From Eubacteriales bacterium (GTDB lineage: Bacteria; Bacillota; Clostridia; Lachnospirales; Lachnospiraceae): 32,599 bases of DNA. Both the position numbers and the translations under genes were made by a program. This document shows, piece by piece, positions 7,946 through 16,586 of this stretch. The stretch covers positions 1 to 32,599 of the forward strand of contig JAUNHC010000053.1 of assembly GCA_030524175.1 (NCBI GenBank), in the 5' to 3' direction. The notes under the pieces were generated by a model that was not told the origin of the DNA, did no database searches, and was given only the letters and a program-made list of their open reading frames with translations. Numbering within the stretch: the first letter of the stretch is position 1; the number at the start of each line of letters is the position of its first letter.

Positions 7946-8437
7946 ATGAAAAAATACATAAATTTTTTAGAAAGTAAAGGAGCGGACAAAGCTGTAATAA
8001 TTGAGACAAAATCAGTCGTTACGGCACCATGGACAGCTTATAAATGCAAATTTGGGTGCAAGGCATATGGAAATAACTTGTGCTGTCCCCCAAACACTCC
8101 TACATACAGGGAAACTCAGGATATCTTAAACTGTTACACAAAAGGCATTTTATTCCGTACTCACGAAATAAATACTGTTACTCCATTAGCCGTAGAAACA
8201 GCCAGGGAAATGTTCCTGGATAATTTTTATAAGGTAATTGCGTTCGGCGACGGCGACTGCGGCAAATGTTCAAAATGTAATTCTGAACATTGCAATTTTC
8301 CCGGGCAGACAGTCCCATCCATGGAAGCGTGTGGTATTGATGTGTTTGCAACGGTACGTGCAAACGGATTGGAAATCCGCGTACTTCGGGAAAAGGGGGA
8401 AATGCAGAATCATTTTGGGTTGATTCTTTATGAATAA
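7946..8437 (+). CDS. DUF2284 cysteine-rich putative metal-binding protein
   Basis: The 163-residue protein matches the DUF2284 layout. An N-terminal Cys cluster is visible (CKFGCKAYGNNLCCPPNTPT, about 34-53), then a helical middle, then a second cluster (GDCGKCSKCNSEHCNFPGQ, about 99-117) ending in the PSMEACGIDV segment. At least ten Cys in pairs argue for an iron-sulfur cluster or other metal site. The biochemical function of the family is not established. It is transcribed divergently from the LysR gene. The Shine-Dalgarno is modest (AGGCAGG, about 8 nt from ATG). A hairpin just after the stop probably terminates it, making it monocistronic. Confidence 0.9.
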   Translation: MKKYINFLESKGADKAVIIETKSVVTAPWTAYKCKFGCKAYGNNLCCPPNTPTYRETQDILNCYTKGILFRTHEINTVTPLAVETAREMFLDNFYKVIAFGDGDCGKCSKCNSEHCNFPGQTVPSMEACGIDVFATVRANGLEIRVLREKGEMQNHFGLILYE

Positions 8438-8472
8438 GGAGGGAAGTATTTTAAATCGTCTTTCCCGCCTTG
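8437..8472 (+). terminator. Hairpin after the DUF2284 gene
   Basis: AAGGAGGGAAG pairs with CTTTCCCGCCTT with small mismatches across an AT-rich loop, directly after the stop codon. The tail (GGCATTTCTTCATTT) is only partly T-rich, so termination may be inefficient. Confidence 0.45.
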
Positions 8473-8719
8473 GCATTTCTTCATTTAATATAAAAATTCT
8501 GGAATATTTTAAAATTAATGTCGATTATTGATAGTATTACTGATCTCAGATATTCAATTTGCAGTATTGTCATGGCAGTTCTGCCACATTCCCGTTCCAG
8601 GCATGGACTTTGATACTGAAAATGCATTTATGCACATAAGCTTGCTATTTGTGCCTTATATGAGAAGATTTGGAAGTAAAATGGTAAAATAGGTTACGTA
8701 TCAGGAGGGGAGACAGGGA
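8473..8719. other. Intergenic region upstream of the agr-like locus
   Basis: The stretch is AT-rich. It contains ATGGCAG-TTC-TGCCA (about 8571-8585) and a GCACA...TGTGC inverted pair (about 8634-8656). No confident promoter hexamers were found. A good ribosome site (AGGAGGGG) lies at its end before 8720. No agrD or agrB-like gene is present. Confidence 0.4.
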
Positions 8720-9442
8720 ATGGAACGTACTATTTTATTCATTGATATGGCAGTGGCAGCTGCATTGATCTTCTGGCTGTTGTTCAGTTATCAGAAACGA
8801 AGAAAAGAGGTTCAGGCTAATTATTATCTGAAGCTCCAAAAAACAATTATGAATGAGCATTACATGGTGCTTCAAGAGCAGATCGGACTGACAAGAAGGC
8901 TCCGTCATGATTTGGCAAACCATATCCAGACAATGGAAAGTCTTGAACAGACTGGTCATACAGAGGCGCGCAGAAGATATGAGGAACAGCTTAAAGAATT
9001 ATATACTATTTTAAAAGCAGATGGTTTCTGCGGAAACTATGTCCTGGATGCCATGGTGGTGCGCAGGATAAAACAGTGCACTCAGAGGGGAGTGGAATTC
9101 CGGACATCATTGCGCACTGTGGATGGGGCCGGAATAGACCAGACTGATTTGATGATTGCGTTTTATGAACTGATGGAGTATGGGACAAAACGTGCAGAAG
9201 CAGGAATGCAGAAAAGCTTCTGTCTGGCTGGGAATCAGAAAAACGGCTATCTGTTTTTGCGTCTTACCTGTCCGGCATCAAAAGGGCAGACACCCCGGAA
9301 ACTCAGTCAGTTGTTAAGTATAGAGCTTTCCCAGACAAGCTCCATTGCGGCAAAGTATGAGGGAGAAGTCCGCGGAGAAGTAAAAGATGGAACAGAGACG
9401 ATCTTCTTTACCGTAAAGCTGGGAGAGGAGGGGAAGGAATAA
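8720..9442 (+). CDS. Membrane-tethered histidine phosphotransfer (DHp) protein with a degenerate kinase domain
   Basis: The 240-residue protein has one N-terminal helix (about 8-25), then a coiled segment leading to LTRRLRHDLANHIQTM. This is an AgrC-type H-box with the phospho-acceptor His at 63. The rest aligns in order with the kinase encoded by the next gene: NEHYMVLQEQ here and NEHCELLQEQ there. Its ATP-binding domain is ruined. The N-box position reads YELMEYGTKR (149-158) without the Asn, and no GLGL G-box exists. It would therefore be phosphorylated in trans and hand phosphate to the response regulator, as Spo0B-like proteins do (inference). It overlaps the next gene by 1 nt (TAATG). 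Confidence 0.8.
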   Translation: MERTILFIDMAVAAALIFWLLFSYQKRRKEVQANYYLKLQKTIMNEHYMVLQEQIGLTRRLRHDLANHIQTMESLEQTGHTEARRRYEEQLKELYTILKADGFCGNYVLDAMVVRRIKQCTQRGVEFRTSLRTVDGAGIDQTDLMIAFYELMEYGTKRAEAGMQKSFCLAGNQKNGYLFLRLTCPASKGQTPRKLSQLLSIELSQTSSIAAKYEGEVRGEVKDGTETIFFTVKLGEEGKE

Positions 9443-10620
9443 TGACATTAAATGCTTTGTTAGAGATGTGGTGGATACTTTCACTTTTTATGGATGGGGT
9501 TTTATACTACACATCTGTACATACAGAAATTTTTTCGGCGGCAGCCCAGTCGGGGATGAAGCTTTTAGGGATCATCGTGATTGCTTTACTGAGATTGCCT
9601 GTTTTCTCCACAGGAATATGGAGTACATTTACTCTTCTGGCTATCCTGGATTTTTTTGCCGGAATTTCTATCATGTTACGTTTTGGGACATATAAACTGC
9701 TGGGACTTAATTTGGAGAATTATACTGCAGGTAACTTCAGGATAATGCCGCTGCTTATTTTGATAGTATTTGGGATTCTTGTACATTTTACTTTGGTGCG
9801 CTGGCTTCACAGATTCAGGAATGGGCTAAATCATCCCGGTAAGATCCTAAAAATCATGAATCTTTTTTACTGGATTCCGTCACTTGTAGCTGTCCGTCCT
9901 ATGGATGCCATTGATTTGTCCAATAGTATGGTTGTGGTAGTGAGTAGTATTACCGGTTTGGCAGTGGTACTCTTTGGCTGGGCTTATATGGTTGGTTACC
10001 GCAGGCAGATATCAAAAGAAAATCATTATCTGGCCATGCAGGCAGAGCTTTTCAATGAGCATTGTGAATTATTGCAGGAACAGATGGAGTTTGCCAATAT
10101 GTGCAGAGGCTATCTTCAAAATGGTGATTTTAGCATGCCGGATATAGAGTATCTGGAAAGTTCCTGTTGTACAGGGAAAGACGTATTCACTGAAAACAGC
10201 ATGTTTAATACAGCAATCTGTAATAAAATTAAGCAATGTGAGCAGGAGCAGGTGAAAGTTACTGTGGAATTGGACGGGTTTCAATTGCCGCCGGAAATTG
10301 AAGATATTCATCTTTTGACTATATTCTACAATCTGTTTGACAATGCATTAGAAGCAGCAGTCCAATGTGAAAGCAGCGAAAAATATATTTGTATCCGGGG
10401 TATTACCCAGGCAGATGCAGTTCATCTCGCTATTGAGAATAGTGTGAGCCCAGACAGAAAGCCGGAAAAAAGTCTGTTTACCACAAAGAAGGATAAGGCC
10501 AATCATGGACTGGGACTTCAGATTGTAAGGGATATCACAAAGAGATACCGGGGCCAGCTGCTGTTACGGCAGGAACCTGGGAGGTTTACCGCGGAGGCTG
10601 TTTTGAGGACAGATATTTAA
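9442..10620 (+). CDS. AgrC-like sensor with intact GHKL ATPase domain but no phospho-acceptor His
   Basis: The 392-residue protein carries about six membrane helices in residues 1-186, like AgrC sensors, and then a dimerisation helix. At the H-box the sequence reads ANMCRGYLQNG (218-228), with Gly223 where the first gene has His, and the following Asp is Tyr. The catalytic domain is complete: N-box IFYNLFDNALEAA (294-306) and G-box HGLGLQIVRD (355-364). It can thus be expected to bind ATP but not autophosphorylate. The upstream gene has exactly the missing half, and the two are translationally coupled, so a heteromeric kinase is the simplest reading. The signal is unknown; no AgrB/AgrD is nearby. 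Confidence 0.85.
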   Translation: MTLNALLEMWWILSLFMDGVLYYTSVHTEIFSAAAQSGMKLLGIIVIALLRLPVFSTGIWSTFTLLAILDFFAGISIMLRFGTYKLLGLNLENYTAGNFRIMPLLILIVFGILVHFTLVRWLHRFRNGLNHPGKILKIMNLFYWIPSLVAVRPMDAIDLSNSMVVVVSSITGLAVVLFGWAYMVGYRRQISKENHYLAMQAELFNEHCELLQEQMEFANMCRGYLQNGDFSMPDIEYLESSCCTGKDVFTENSMFNTAICNKIKQCEQEQVKVTVELDGFQLPPEIEDIHLLTIFYNLFDNALEAAVQCESSEKYICIRGITQADAVHLAIENSVSPDRKPEKSLFTTKKDKANHGLGLQIVRDITKRYRGQLLLRQEPGRFTAEAVLRTDI

Positions 10621-10626
10621 AAGGTA

Positions 10627-10650
10627 TTTTTTTAGGGGGGGGGGTAAAAA
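10627..10650 (+). repeat. T7-A-G10 homopolymer tract serving as ribosome binding site
   Basis: Seven T (10627-10633), one A and ten G (10635-10644) lie between the kinase stop and the TTG start of the response regulator at 10651. The G run is the only Shine-Dalgarno candidate, ending 6 nt before the start. Runs of ten G are prone to length change during replication, which here would alter ribosome-site strength and spacing. Confidence 0.7.
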
Positions 10651-11382
10651 TTGTTTTATTGTCTGATATTTTGTGATGACAACGAAGCGCAGTTGAAGGT
10701 TGTCAGCAATACGGTTCTGGATTATATAGAAAAGACGGAGGACTGTGAAGGAAAAGCTGTTTTGTGTACGGGCAAAGAACAGTTAAAAAATGCACTGCTG
10801 AAGGAGGAATGTGAGAACAAGATTGTATTTATGGATATCTGCATGGAAGATGAATATAACGGTATCAAGTTGGGAGAGCAGATAAACAGGGATTTTCCTG
10901 AGGTTTTGCTGGTGTATGTGACCGGATTTCCATGTTATGCCAGTGATGTGTATGAGACACAGCATTGTTATTTTATAGTCAAAGAGGAATTGGAGCAAAG
11001 GCTTCCTGCACTGTTCGGCAAAATAATCCCGGCACAACTCCGCAGAAACCGTGAATTTTTAGATTTACATAAGGGCTTTAAAATCCGTCATATATTGCAG
11101 GCGGACATCCTATATCTGGAAAGAGATTTGCACAAAACTAGAATCTACCTAAAAGATGGAGAACAGGAGGAGACAACAGAGAAGCTGACTCAGCTCATAG
11201 AGAGATTGAATCCCTATGAATTTGTGCGCTGCCATAACAGCTATATTGTGAACATGAGACATATCAGAGAGATCAGCAGAAAATGTATTACAATGGTGAA
11301 TGGCGCCGTGATCAACGTGAGCAGGGCATATGTGCCGGAGGTGAAGAAGCGGTTTACTTTGTGGGGGAATCAGGAGTTTTAA
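10651..11382 (+). CDS. LytTR-family response regulator, AgrA-like
   Basis: The 243-residue protein has a receiver domain (1-120) with acidic pocket CDDNE (8-12), phospho-acceptor Asp62 (VFMDICMED), Thr91 and Lys111. A LytTR DNA-binding domain follows (about 140-240), with the family signature FVRCHNSYIVNMRHI. The start is TTG with the poly-G tract as its only ribosome site; no better in-frame start exists, because the first residues are needed for the receiver's first strand. It is the natural output of the two preceding kinase genes. LytTR regulators bind paired 9-bp sites; no convincing copy was seen nearby. The end is marked by a strong terminator. Confidence 0.92.
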   Translation: MFYCLIFCDDNEAQLKVVSNTVLDYIEKTEDCEGKAVLCTGKEQLKNALLKEECENKIVFMDICMEDEYNGIKLGEQINRDFPEVLLVYVTGFPCYASDVYETQHCYFIVKEELEQRLPALFGKIIPAQLRRNREFLDLHKGFKIRHILQADILYLERDLHKTRIYLKDGEQEETTEKLTQLIERLNPYEFVRCHNSYIVNMRHIREISRKCITMVNGAVINVSRAYVPEVKKRFTLWGNQEF

Positions 11383-11404
11383 CGGTATGATCAAAATTAA
11401 AAGG

Positions 11405-11442
11405 AATCAGCGGCCCCAACAACGGAACCGCTGATTCTTTTT
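11405..11442. terminator. Bidirectional intrinsic terminator
   Basis: AATCAGCGG (11405-11413) pairs perfectly with CCGCTGATT (11428-11436), followed by CTTTTTG on the plus strand and by CCTTTTAATTTT on the minus strand. It ends both the LytTR gene and the convergent surface-protein gene. Confidence 0.85.
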
Positions 11443-11451
11443 GAATAATGA

Positions 11452-14400
11452 TTACTTGACTGTAATCTTTTTCGTTGTCCACTTACTGAAGACTTTCGTT
11501 TTATTATTGGAAGTACGGTTTGCTGCATGTACTCCGAAATAATAAGTGCCTTTTTTAACATTTTTAAATACAATTTTATTGGATTTGGTTTTTATCACTA
11601 ACTTTCCGTAGTTTAAGGGGCGGTTTCCATAGCTGCTGTCTTTACCTAAACTTTTACCAAGAATGGCATCATAGCTTGTGATACCTTTGATTTTGTCCAG
11701 GGTGACTGTGACGGTAGTTCCCTTAACTGATACTGACTTTATTTTAGGAGTAGAAGGAGTGGTGGCGGTAACAGTAAATTTCAACGGTGCAGACCATGGG
11801 CCAAATACCTTCTTTCCGTCTACTTTTTTCCATGCATGACAGTATGCGTAATAAGTGCCTTTTTGTATATATTTAAATTCTGTCTGCTGCTTTAAGATGT
11901 TCTTTCTGATATCTACGTACTTTTTGGTAGTGATACAGTTTTTGTTACCGATAACAAAATCATAACCGTCCGCTTTTTCAGCAGTACCATTCAGGGAAAC
12001 GACTGCCGTATTACCGTTAACAGTAATATTTTTAATGGCAGGTGCTCCCACTTTTAAAAGTTCTGACACTGCTTTTTCCAGATCGTCCAAAAGTTCTGAT
12101 ACCTTGTCTTTGGTTAAATCTTTGTCATTAATACCTGCCTCGGCAGCAGATAAGGCCTTTTCAAATTTTGTCCAGGTTGTAAGTGTGTAGTCATCTTTTT
12201 TATAGGATCTGTATTTTTCGTAAGCGGCTTTCAGTGCATTTTTATCTGCTGTTTTTACCAGAGACGCAATAGCATCCTTTAGAACCTTTTCTGCCTGGTC
12301 AACTGCCGTTTGGCTGGAACTTGTTTCTAAAACATTCTTTGCAGATTTCAGTGCCTCCTGCAGTCCATTCCAGGATGACGTAGTATATTCTGTTTCCTTA
12401 TATGCGCTGCAGGTATCATATAATTTGCGGAGAGAACTCTTATCTACGCTTGGTGGATAATAAATATACGTAAGTCCTTTCACTGCAGACTGGAGATCCT
12501 GTAACGCCTGGTTAATTTCTTTTTGCAGTGAAGTATTATCATACAGAACTAACTCGGCTGCTTCTAAAGCCTGGGAAAATCTATTCCAGCTTGATGTGGT
12601 ATAGCCGGAGGACGATTTGTTTTTGTTGGCGTTGTAGGCAGACTGAAGTTCAGATTTATCAATTTCAGTTATGATGATCGAACGTTTAATTGATGGATCA
12701 TCGTCGTAAGATGCTAAAAATGTATACCCGATGTCTGCTTTGCCTTGGAAAATACCCTCCAGTATCCCATTGTAACTATTAAGAGGATTCAGTGAATCTA
12801 TATTACCTTCATCGTCAGCCAGATTGACCCAATACACATTCTTAATGGTATATTGATAAACACTGCTTTTTTGGGGAGTGAATATTGCTGCTTTTTGATT
12901 TGTATATTTAGTGGTATCCTCCCAATCCGTTTCTGAATTTAGTTCTAATGGGGTGAATTCCATATCGGAACCTTTTTTTACGGATATTGATATTTCTTCA
13001 GACTCAATATCCGGAAAATCCTTCAGATAAAATTGAACCGTTGTATCCCCAAGTCTCAGGCCGTCGGCGTCGATACCGTCATTGCCGCCTATTTTATAAG
13101 CAATTTCTCCGTATTTATCGAAAGCTTCATTTATCGAATATAATGTTTCGGATGTGCTGTTATCTTTAAACTCCAATTGGAATTGCCAGCCTGGTAAGTT
13201 AAAGAAATCTCCGTATAGTAAATCAGTGTGTGCTGGCCTTACCAGTAATGATTTTATTATGTTGGAATCTTGTGCAGCCTGTACTTTTACAGAGCAGTTA
13301 CATTGCCTGCAAAGGAAATATATCCTTTCGTTCTCTACAAAATTACGAATAATCGAAGTTGCATCATCAATACGTATTTCAGAGAATTTTCCATTTTTCA
13401 ATATTATTATGCGTGGCTGTTCGGTTTTCCCATCCTCATCATCATACTTTTGTGCGCTGTCGTTTGGTGTAAAAACAATTTCATAGGTTCCGGCTTTTTC
13501 TGCTTTGTAGGAAAAACAGTATCCGTTATTATAGTTTGAGCCAGCAGTCGAAGCAATGTCTTTATCTAATGATAGCTCCGGCAAATTATTTAATTCGGAG
13601 AGACTTATCACATTAACAGATTTAACAAAATCTCTTCCCTCTATATAGCTGTTGTTAATATGAACCGTCAAAATCCCGGAAGTATAATTGCTATCTTCAT
13701 CCACCGGCCAGTCGTAGTTTAAATATCCATAATTAATACCATCTCTGTAAATTGGGTCTCCACATTCAACAGGTATAGATATATTATCCGAAAAGATTAC
13801 ATTGAATACAACAGGCAGAGGGGCATATTCCATCAAAAATTCTTTAATATATGTCTTGCTTAAATTTTGCCCTGGTGGTAACTCTATTTTTCGAATTTCT
13901 CCAACAGCAGTTGCTTTTACTTTAAGAGTTTCTTCTGAAGAAACCCCAACATGGAATATTTCCCCTTGCTGCAGCTTTTCCGGCAGCATTCTCCAAGCAT
14001 AATTCCACTGTAAATTTTGAGATGATCTATTACTTTTTACGTTCTCTTTTGCCCAATAATAGTCAAAGGAATCCAGCTCATCATTATCTTTTGTCTTAAC
14101 CTGGAAAATATAGGTGCCGTTTTCCGGGGCAGTAAAGGAAAACCACTGAAGATCATGAATTCCTTTTGTTAAGGTTTTTTCCTGGTTTATTCCCAAATTT
14201 GTTATTTGGGACAAATCCGGTTTGTCTACAATATGTATGGTGTATTTAGGGCTTGTCACCTCACTTTTATCAAACCCTGCCCAAACCTTTTGGTCTCCTG
14301 TCAATATGGAGCCGTCATCATACGCATCGGTATATATTTCCAGATGTCCATAATATTTGCTTGGTTTACTCCAGCTAGTGGAAATAATTTCAGAAGGAGT

Positions 14401-16239
14401 TCCATCGGAATAAGTAACTTCAAATAAGCAATCTTTAGCGACATTGCTAAAACCATCATCGTATAGAATATCAGCTATAAAGCTTTTTCCTTCGATATTT
14501 CCGCGTTTTAAGCTGATAGATTTTATAAGTGGTTTTTTTTCAATTTCCACTTCAACAGCATCAGCTGTTAGATTTTTTGCTATGAAATATATGGTTTCAT
14601 TTTGCTTTAAGTTGGGCGAAAAGATTATGTCTTCATCGCTCTCCTGTGTACCGTGAGAGGAAGCAACAGTTTTTGCGTTCTTAATGGTGAAATCATACAC
14701 GCCTTCCTCTGGTGCCTGGAATTTAAAATATGCTCCGTCAAGATATGCTTCAGATAACGGTATTGTGTTAACAGAATTTAATTTAATTTCTGTCATATAC
14801 GAAGCAGTATCGAAATCAACAAGTTTGGGGCCTTGGACGGAATGGCCTGGGGAACCCCAGTCGTTATCATTTGCCAGATAGTACACTATATGCCCATTGA
14901 TCTCTGTACTAGTTATGCGTCCATATTCCTGGCTTCCTTCCTTATATGTTATAGTATCGGAAGTTTCATCTGTGTATGTTATGACAAATTTAGTATCCGG
15001 TAATAGTTTTGTGTAAAGGTCTATCATTTCCGAAGGCATTGTTTGCCCATTGGTCAATGTAAAAGACTGAAGCATTTTTGCCGAATTTAAACGAAAGGAT
15101 AATGTTTCAGTGGGATCAGAGGATGATATTCTGACCAGATATCTGCTATTTGCCGCTAAAGAGAAACGTGCTTCGTTTGACACAGATTGATTAAAAACAG
15201 GATCTGGAACTATTTTGTTTTCTTCAGAATCTGATATTTCATATACTCGAACATAAAATATATTAGAAAACTCATTTGTATCCTCGAATTTTATCTTATA
15301 GATACCTTCAGCACTGGTCTTAAACTGGAAACAATAATTATTTGCATCTGTTTTGGAGATAGTATGCACATTGTTGTCAATGTCAATGCTTGTTGGATCT
15401 GATTCTGTTATTTCTTTGTAATTTAGTTGAATGGGATCGGTTTCTACTGCTGGTGCACATGCTATACTTATGTACATTTTATTGTCGGAATCTGTCCGCC
15501 AATTACAATATCCGTATATCTCTGAGCATCCCGAATTATCTGTTATTGTCTCATTTCCATTAATATCGGTAATTTTTAATGTGGTATTTAATTCAGTAAC
15601 AGATTCTCCCTTATAGTAGGTAGGAATATCAGAATTGACAATTTCCAGTTTTTCAATATCAGGAAGCTGTGTAGCTGTGACTGTTGTGGCTCCCTGTATA
15701 TCTTTACAGTTGACAGTATAAGTGTCCTCATTAAGACGTACAATAAATTTCTGAGGCTCATGACTTCCGTAATGGCCAGGTATTTCTATAAGGAACGGAG
15801 AGGAATAGCTTAACTGGTAAATCCCTTCCTCGCTTATCTTCAGTGTGAAAGAGTCCGTCCCTTCTGACCCTGGCTGAACGGTGATTTCTCCTCCGATTTC
15901 TAAGACACGTGTATCGTCCGTATCACCTGATGAGAAAAGCATAATTTCCTCTTCGGGTTCTTCAGAGGTAAACGCCCCTGTTTCTTGTTCCTCATTCATA
16001 CCGTCACTAAAATCCAAAACGGCTTCTTCATCTTGGTAAGTTTCTCTGTCCATGAGGATTTCATCATTGCCCTGTGATGAAACAGCTTCCATGGCTGCAG
16101 ACTCATTTGATTCTGAATCGGATGTTAAGCTTTCAGTGTCAAATACTTCTGTTTGACCCTCTGCTTCTGCCCAGGCAATGCCTCCTGATGTGCAAATCAG
16201 GGAGATTGCCAAAAAACATGCCAACACTTTCTTCTTCAT
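11452..16239 (-). CDS. Very large secreted surface protein with three FIVAR repeats
   Basis: About 1595 residues. The ATG at 16239 is preferred over the one at 16245, because AAGGAGG (16253-16247) is 7 nt from the former and only 1 nt from the latter. A signal peptide (MKKKVLACFLAISLIC to IAWAEA) is followed by an acidic linker (to about 115). Then come many beta-sandwich units that alternate PPC-like modules (pattern F-K-A-E-x-G-x-Y) with Ig-like segments. Three FIVAR-type helical repeats begin near residues 1192, 1264 and 1331, each with YTTSSWN or YTLTTWT. Two terminal Ig-like units carry a KKGTYY motif. No LPxTG or transmembrane anchor ends the protein. It is probably a cell-surface adhesin or glycan binder; no catalytic domain was recognised. 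It is poorer in GC than its neighbours. Confidence 0.85.
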   Translation of the reverse strand: MKKKVLACFLAISLICTSGGIAWAEAEGQTEVFDTESLTSDSESNESAAMEAVSSQGNDEILMDRETYQDEEAVLDFSDGMNEEQETGAFTSEEPEEEIMLFSSGDTDDTRVLEIGGEITVQPGSEGTDSFTLKISEEGIYQLSYSSPFLIEIPGHYGSHEPQKFIVRLNEDTYTVNCKDIQGATTVTATQLPDIEKLEIVNSDIPTYYKGESVTELNTTLKITDINGNETITDNSGCSEIYGYCNWRTDSDNKMYISIACAPAVETDPIQLNYKEITESDPTSIDIDNNVHTISKTDANNYCFQFKTSAEGIYKIKFEDTNEFSNIFYVRVYEISDSEENKIVPDPVFNQSVSNEARFSLAANSRYLVRISSSDPTETLSFRLNSAKMLQSFTLTNGQTMPSEMIDLYTKLLPDTKFVITYTDETSDTITYKEGSQEYGRITSTEINGHIVYYLANDNDWGSPGHSVQGPKLVDFDTASYMTEIKLNSVNTIPLSEAYLDGAYFKFQAPEEGVYDFTIKNAKTVASSHGTQESDEDIIFSPNLKQNETIYFIAKNLTADAVEVEIEKKPLIKSISLKRGNIEGKSFIADILYDDGFSNVAKDCLFEVTYSDGTPSEIISTSWSKPSKYYGHLEIYTDAYDDGSILTGDQKVWAGFDKSEVTSPKYTIHIVDKPDLSQITNLGINQEKTLTKGIHDLQWFSFTAPENGTYIFQVKTKDNDELDSFDYYWAKENVKSNRSSQNLQWNYAWRMLPEKLQQGEIFHVGVSSEETLKVKATAVGEIRKIELPPGQNLSKTYIKEFLMEYAPLPVVFNVIFSDNISIPVECGDPIYRDGINYGYLNYDWPVDEDSNYTSGILTVHINNSYIEGRDFVKSVNVISLSELNNLPELSLDKDIASTAGSNYNNGYCFSYKAEKAGTYEIVFTPNDSAQKYDDEDGKTEQPRIIILKNGKFSEIRIDDATSIIRNFVENERIYFLCRQCNCSVKVQAAQDSNIIKSLLVRPAHTDLLYGDFFNLPGWQFQLEFKDNSTSETLYSINEAFDKYGEIAYKIGGNDGIDADGLRLGDTTVQFYLKDFPDIESEEISISVKKGSDMEFTPLELNSETDWEDTTKYTNQKAAIFTPQKSSVYQYTIKNVYWVNLADDEGNIDSLNPLNSYNGILEGIFQGKADIGYTFLASYDDDPSIKRSIIITEIDKSELQSAYNANKNKSSSGYTTSSWNRFSQALEAAELVLYDNTSLQKEINQALQDLQSAVKGLTYIYYPPSVDKSSLRKLYDTCSAYKETEYTTSSWNGLQEALKSAKNVLETSSSQTAVDQAEKVLKDAIASLVKTADKNALKAAYEKYRSYKKDDYTLTTWTKFEKALSAAEAGINDKDLTKDKVSELLDDLEKAVSELLKVGAPAIKNITVNGNTAVVSLNGTAEKADGYDFVIGNKNCITTKKYVDIRKNILKQQTEFKYIQKGTYYAYCHAWKKVDGKKVFGPWSAPLKFTVTATTPSTPKIKSVSVKGTTVTVTLDKIKGITSYDAILGKSLGKDSSYGNRPLNYGKLVIKTKSNKIVFKNVKKGTYYFGVHAANRTSNNKTKVFSKWTTKKITVK

Positions 16240-16301
16240 GTTCATTCCTCCTTGTTCCTGACCTGGATTCCGGTCACTTATTTCAATTATTTTATCAAAA
16301 T

Positions 16302-16316
16302 TGTAAACTGATTACA
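16302..16316. promoter_or_regulatory. Palindrome TGTAA-N5-TTACA, candidate operator
   Basis: This is a perfect 5-bp inverted repeat around ACTGA, about 60 bp upstream of the surface-protein start. On the minus strand it includes TTTACA, a possible -35. The regulator is unknown. Confidence 0.35.
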
Positions 16317-16445
16317 GCCCGTTTTGCATCAATACACAAGGTAGCTTCATAAATGAACACATAATTAATCCCAATGGGGATGGAGATCTGTTAGTTCATT
16401 TTTTGATTCCCTTGTGCCTTCTCAGGTAAAATTTTTATACAAAAA

Positions 16446-16480
16446 ACGCCGATAATTGGAAATACAATCGGCGTTTTTTT
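16446..16480. terminator. Orphan bidirectional intrinsic terminator
   Basis: ACGCCGAT (16446-16453) pairs with ATCGGCGT (16467-16474), with a run of T after it on plus and TTTTTTG on minus. No gene ends into it from either side: the surface-protein gene points away to the left and the sugar operon points away to the right. It may attenuate readthrough or end an unannotated small RNA. Confidence 0.7.
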
Positions 16481-16586
16481 GTATATAATGAACATATCAA
16501 GGTTGCTTTTGAATTATCAGCAAATATACCGCAGATAAGGAGAGAAGCAGTTAAAAATCAGATTTGAGGGCAGGTGAGGAGGAGCT

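Larger units (their letters stand above)
16246..16586. other. Divergent intergenic region between the surface protein and the CUT2 sugar operon
   Basis: The stretch contains a TGTAA-ACTGA-TTACA palindrome at 16302-16316, an orphan terminator hairpin at 16446-16480, a TATAAT at 16484-16489 without a good -35, and ribosome sites at both ends. No gene could be supported. A weak -35 next to a good -10 is what an activator-dependent promoter looks like, which fits control by the YesN-type regulator downstream (inference). Confidence 0.5.

Noticed and set aside
8518-8613. A 31-codon frame (MSIIDSITDL...) with one Cys upstream of the split kinase, considered as an agrD-like signal peptide
   Set aside because: It has no ribosome site and no amphipathic leader or acidic recognition tail, and there is no AgrB-like processing gene nearby.
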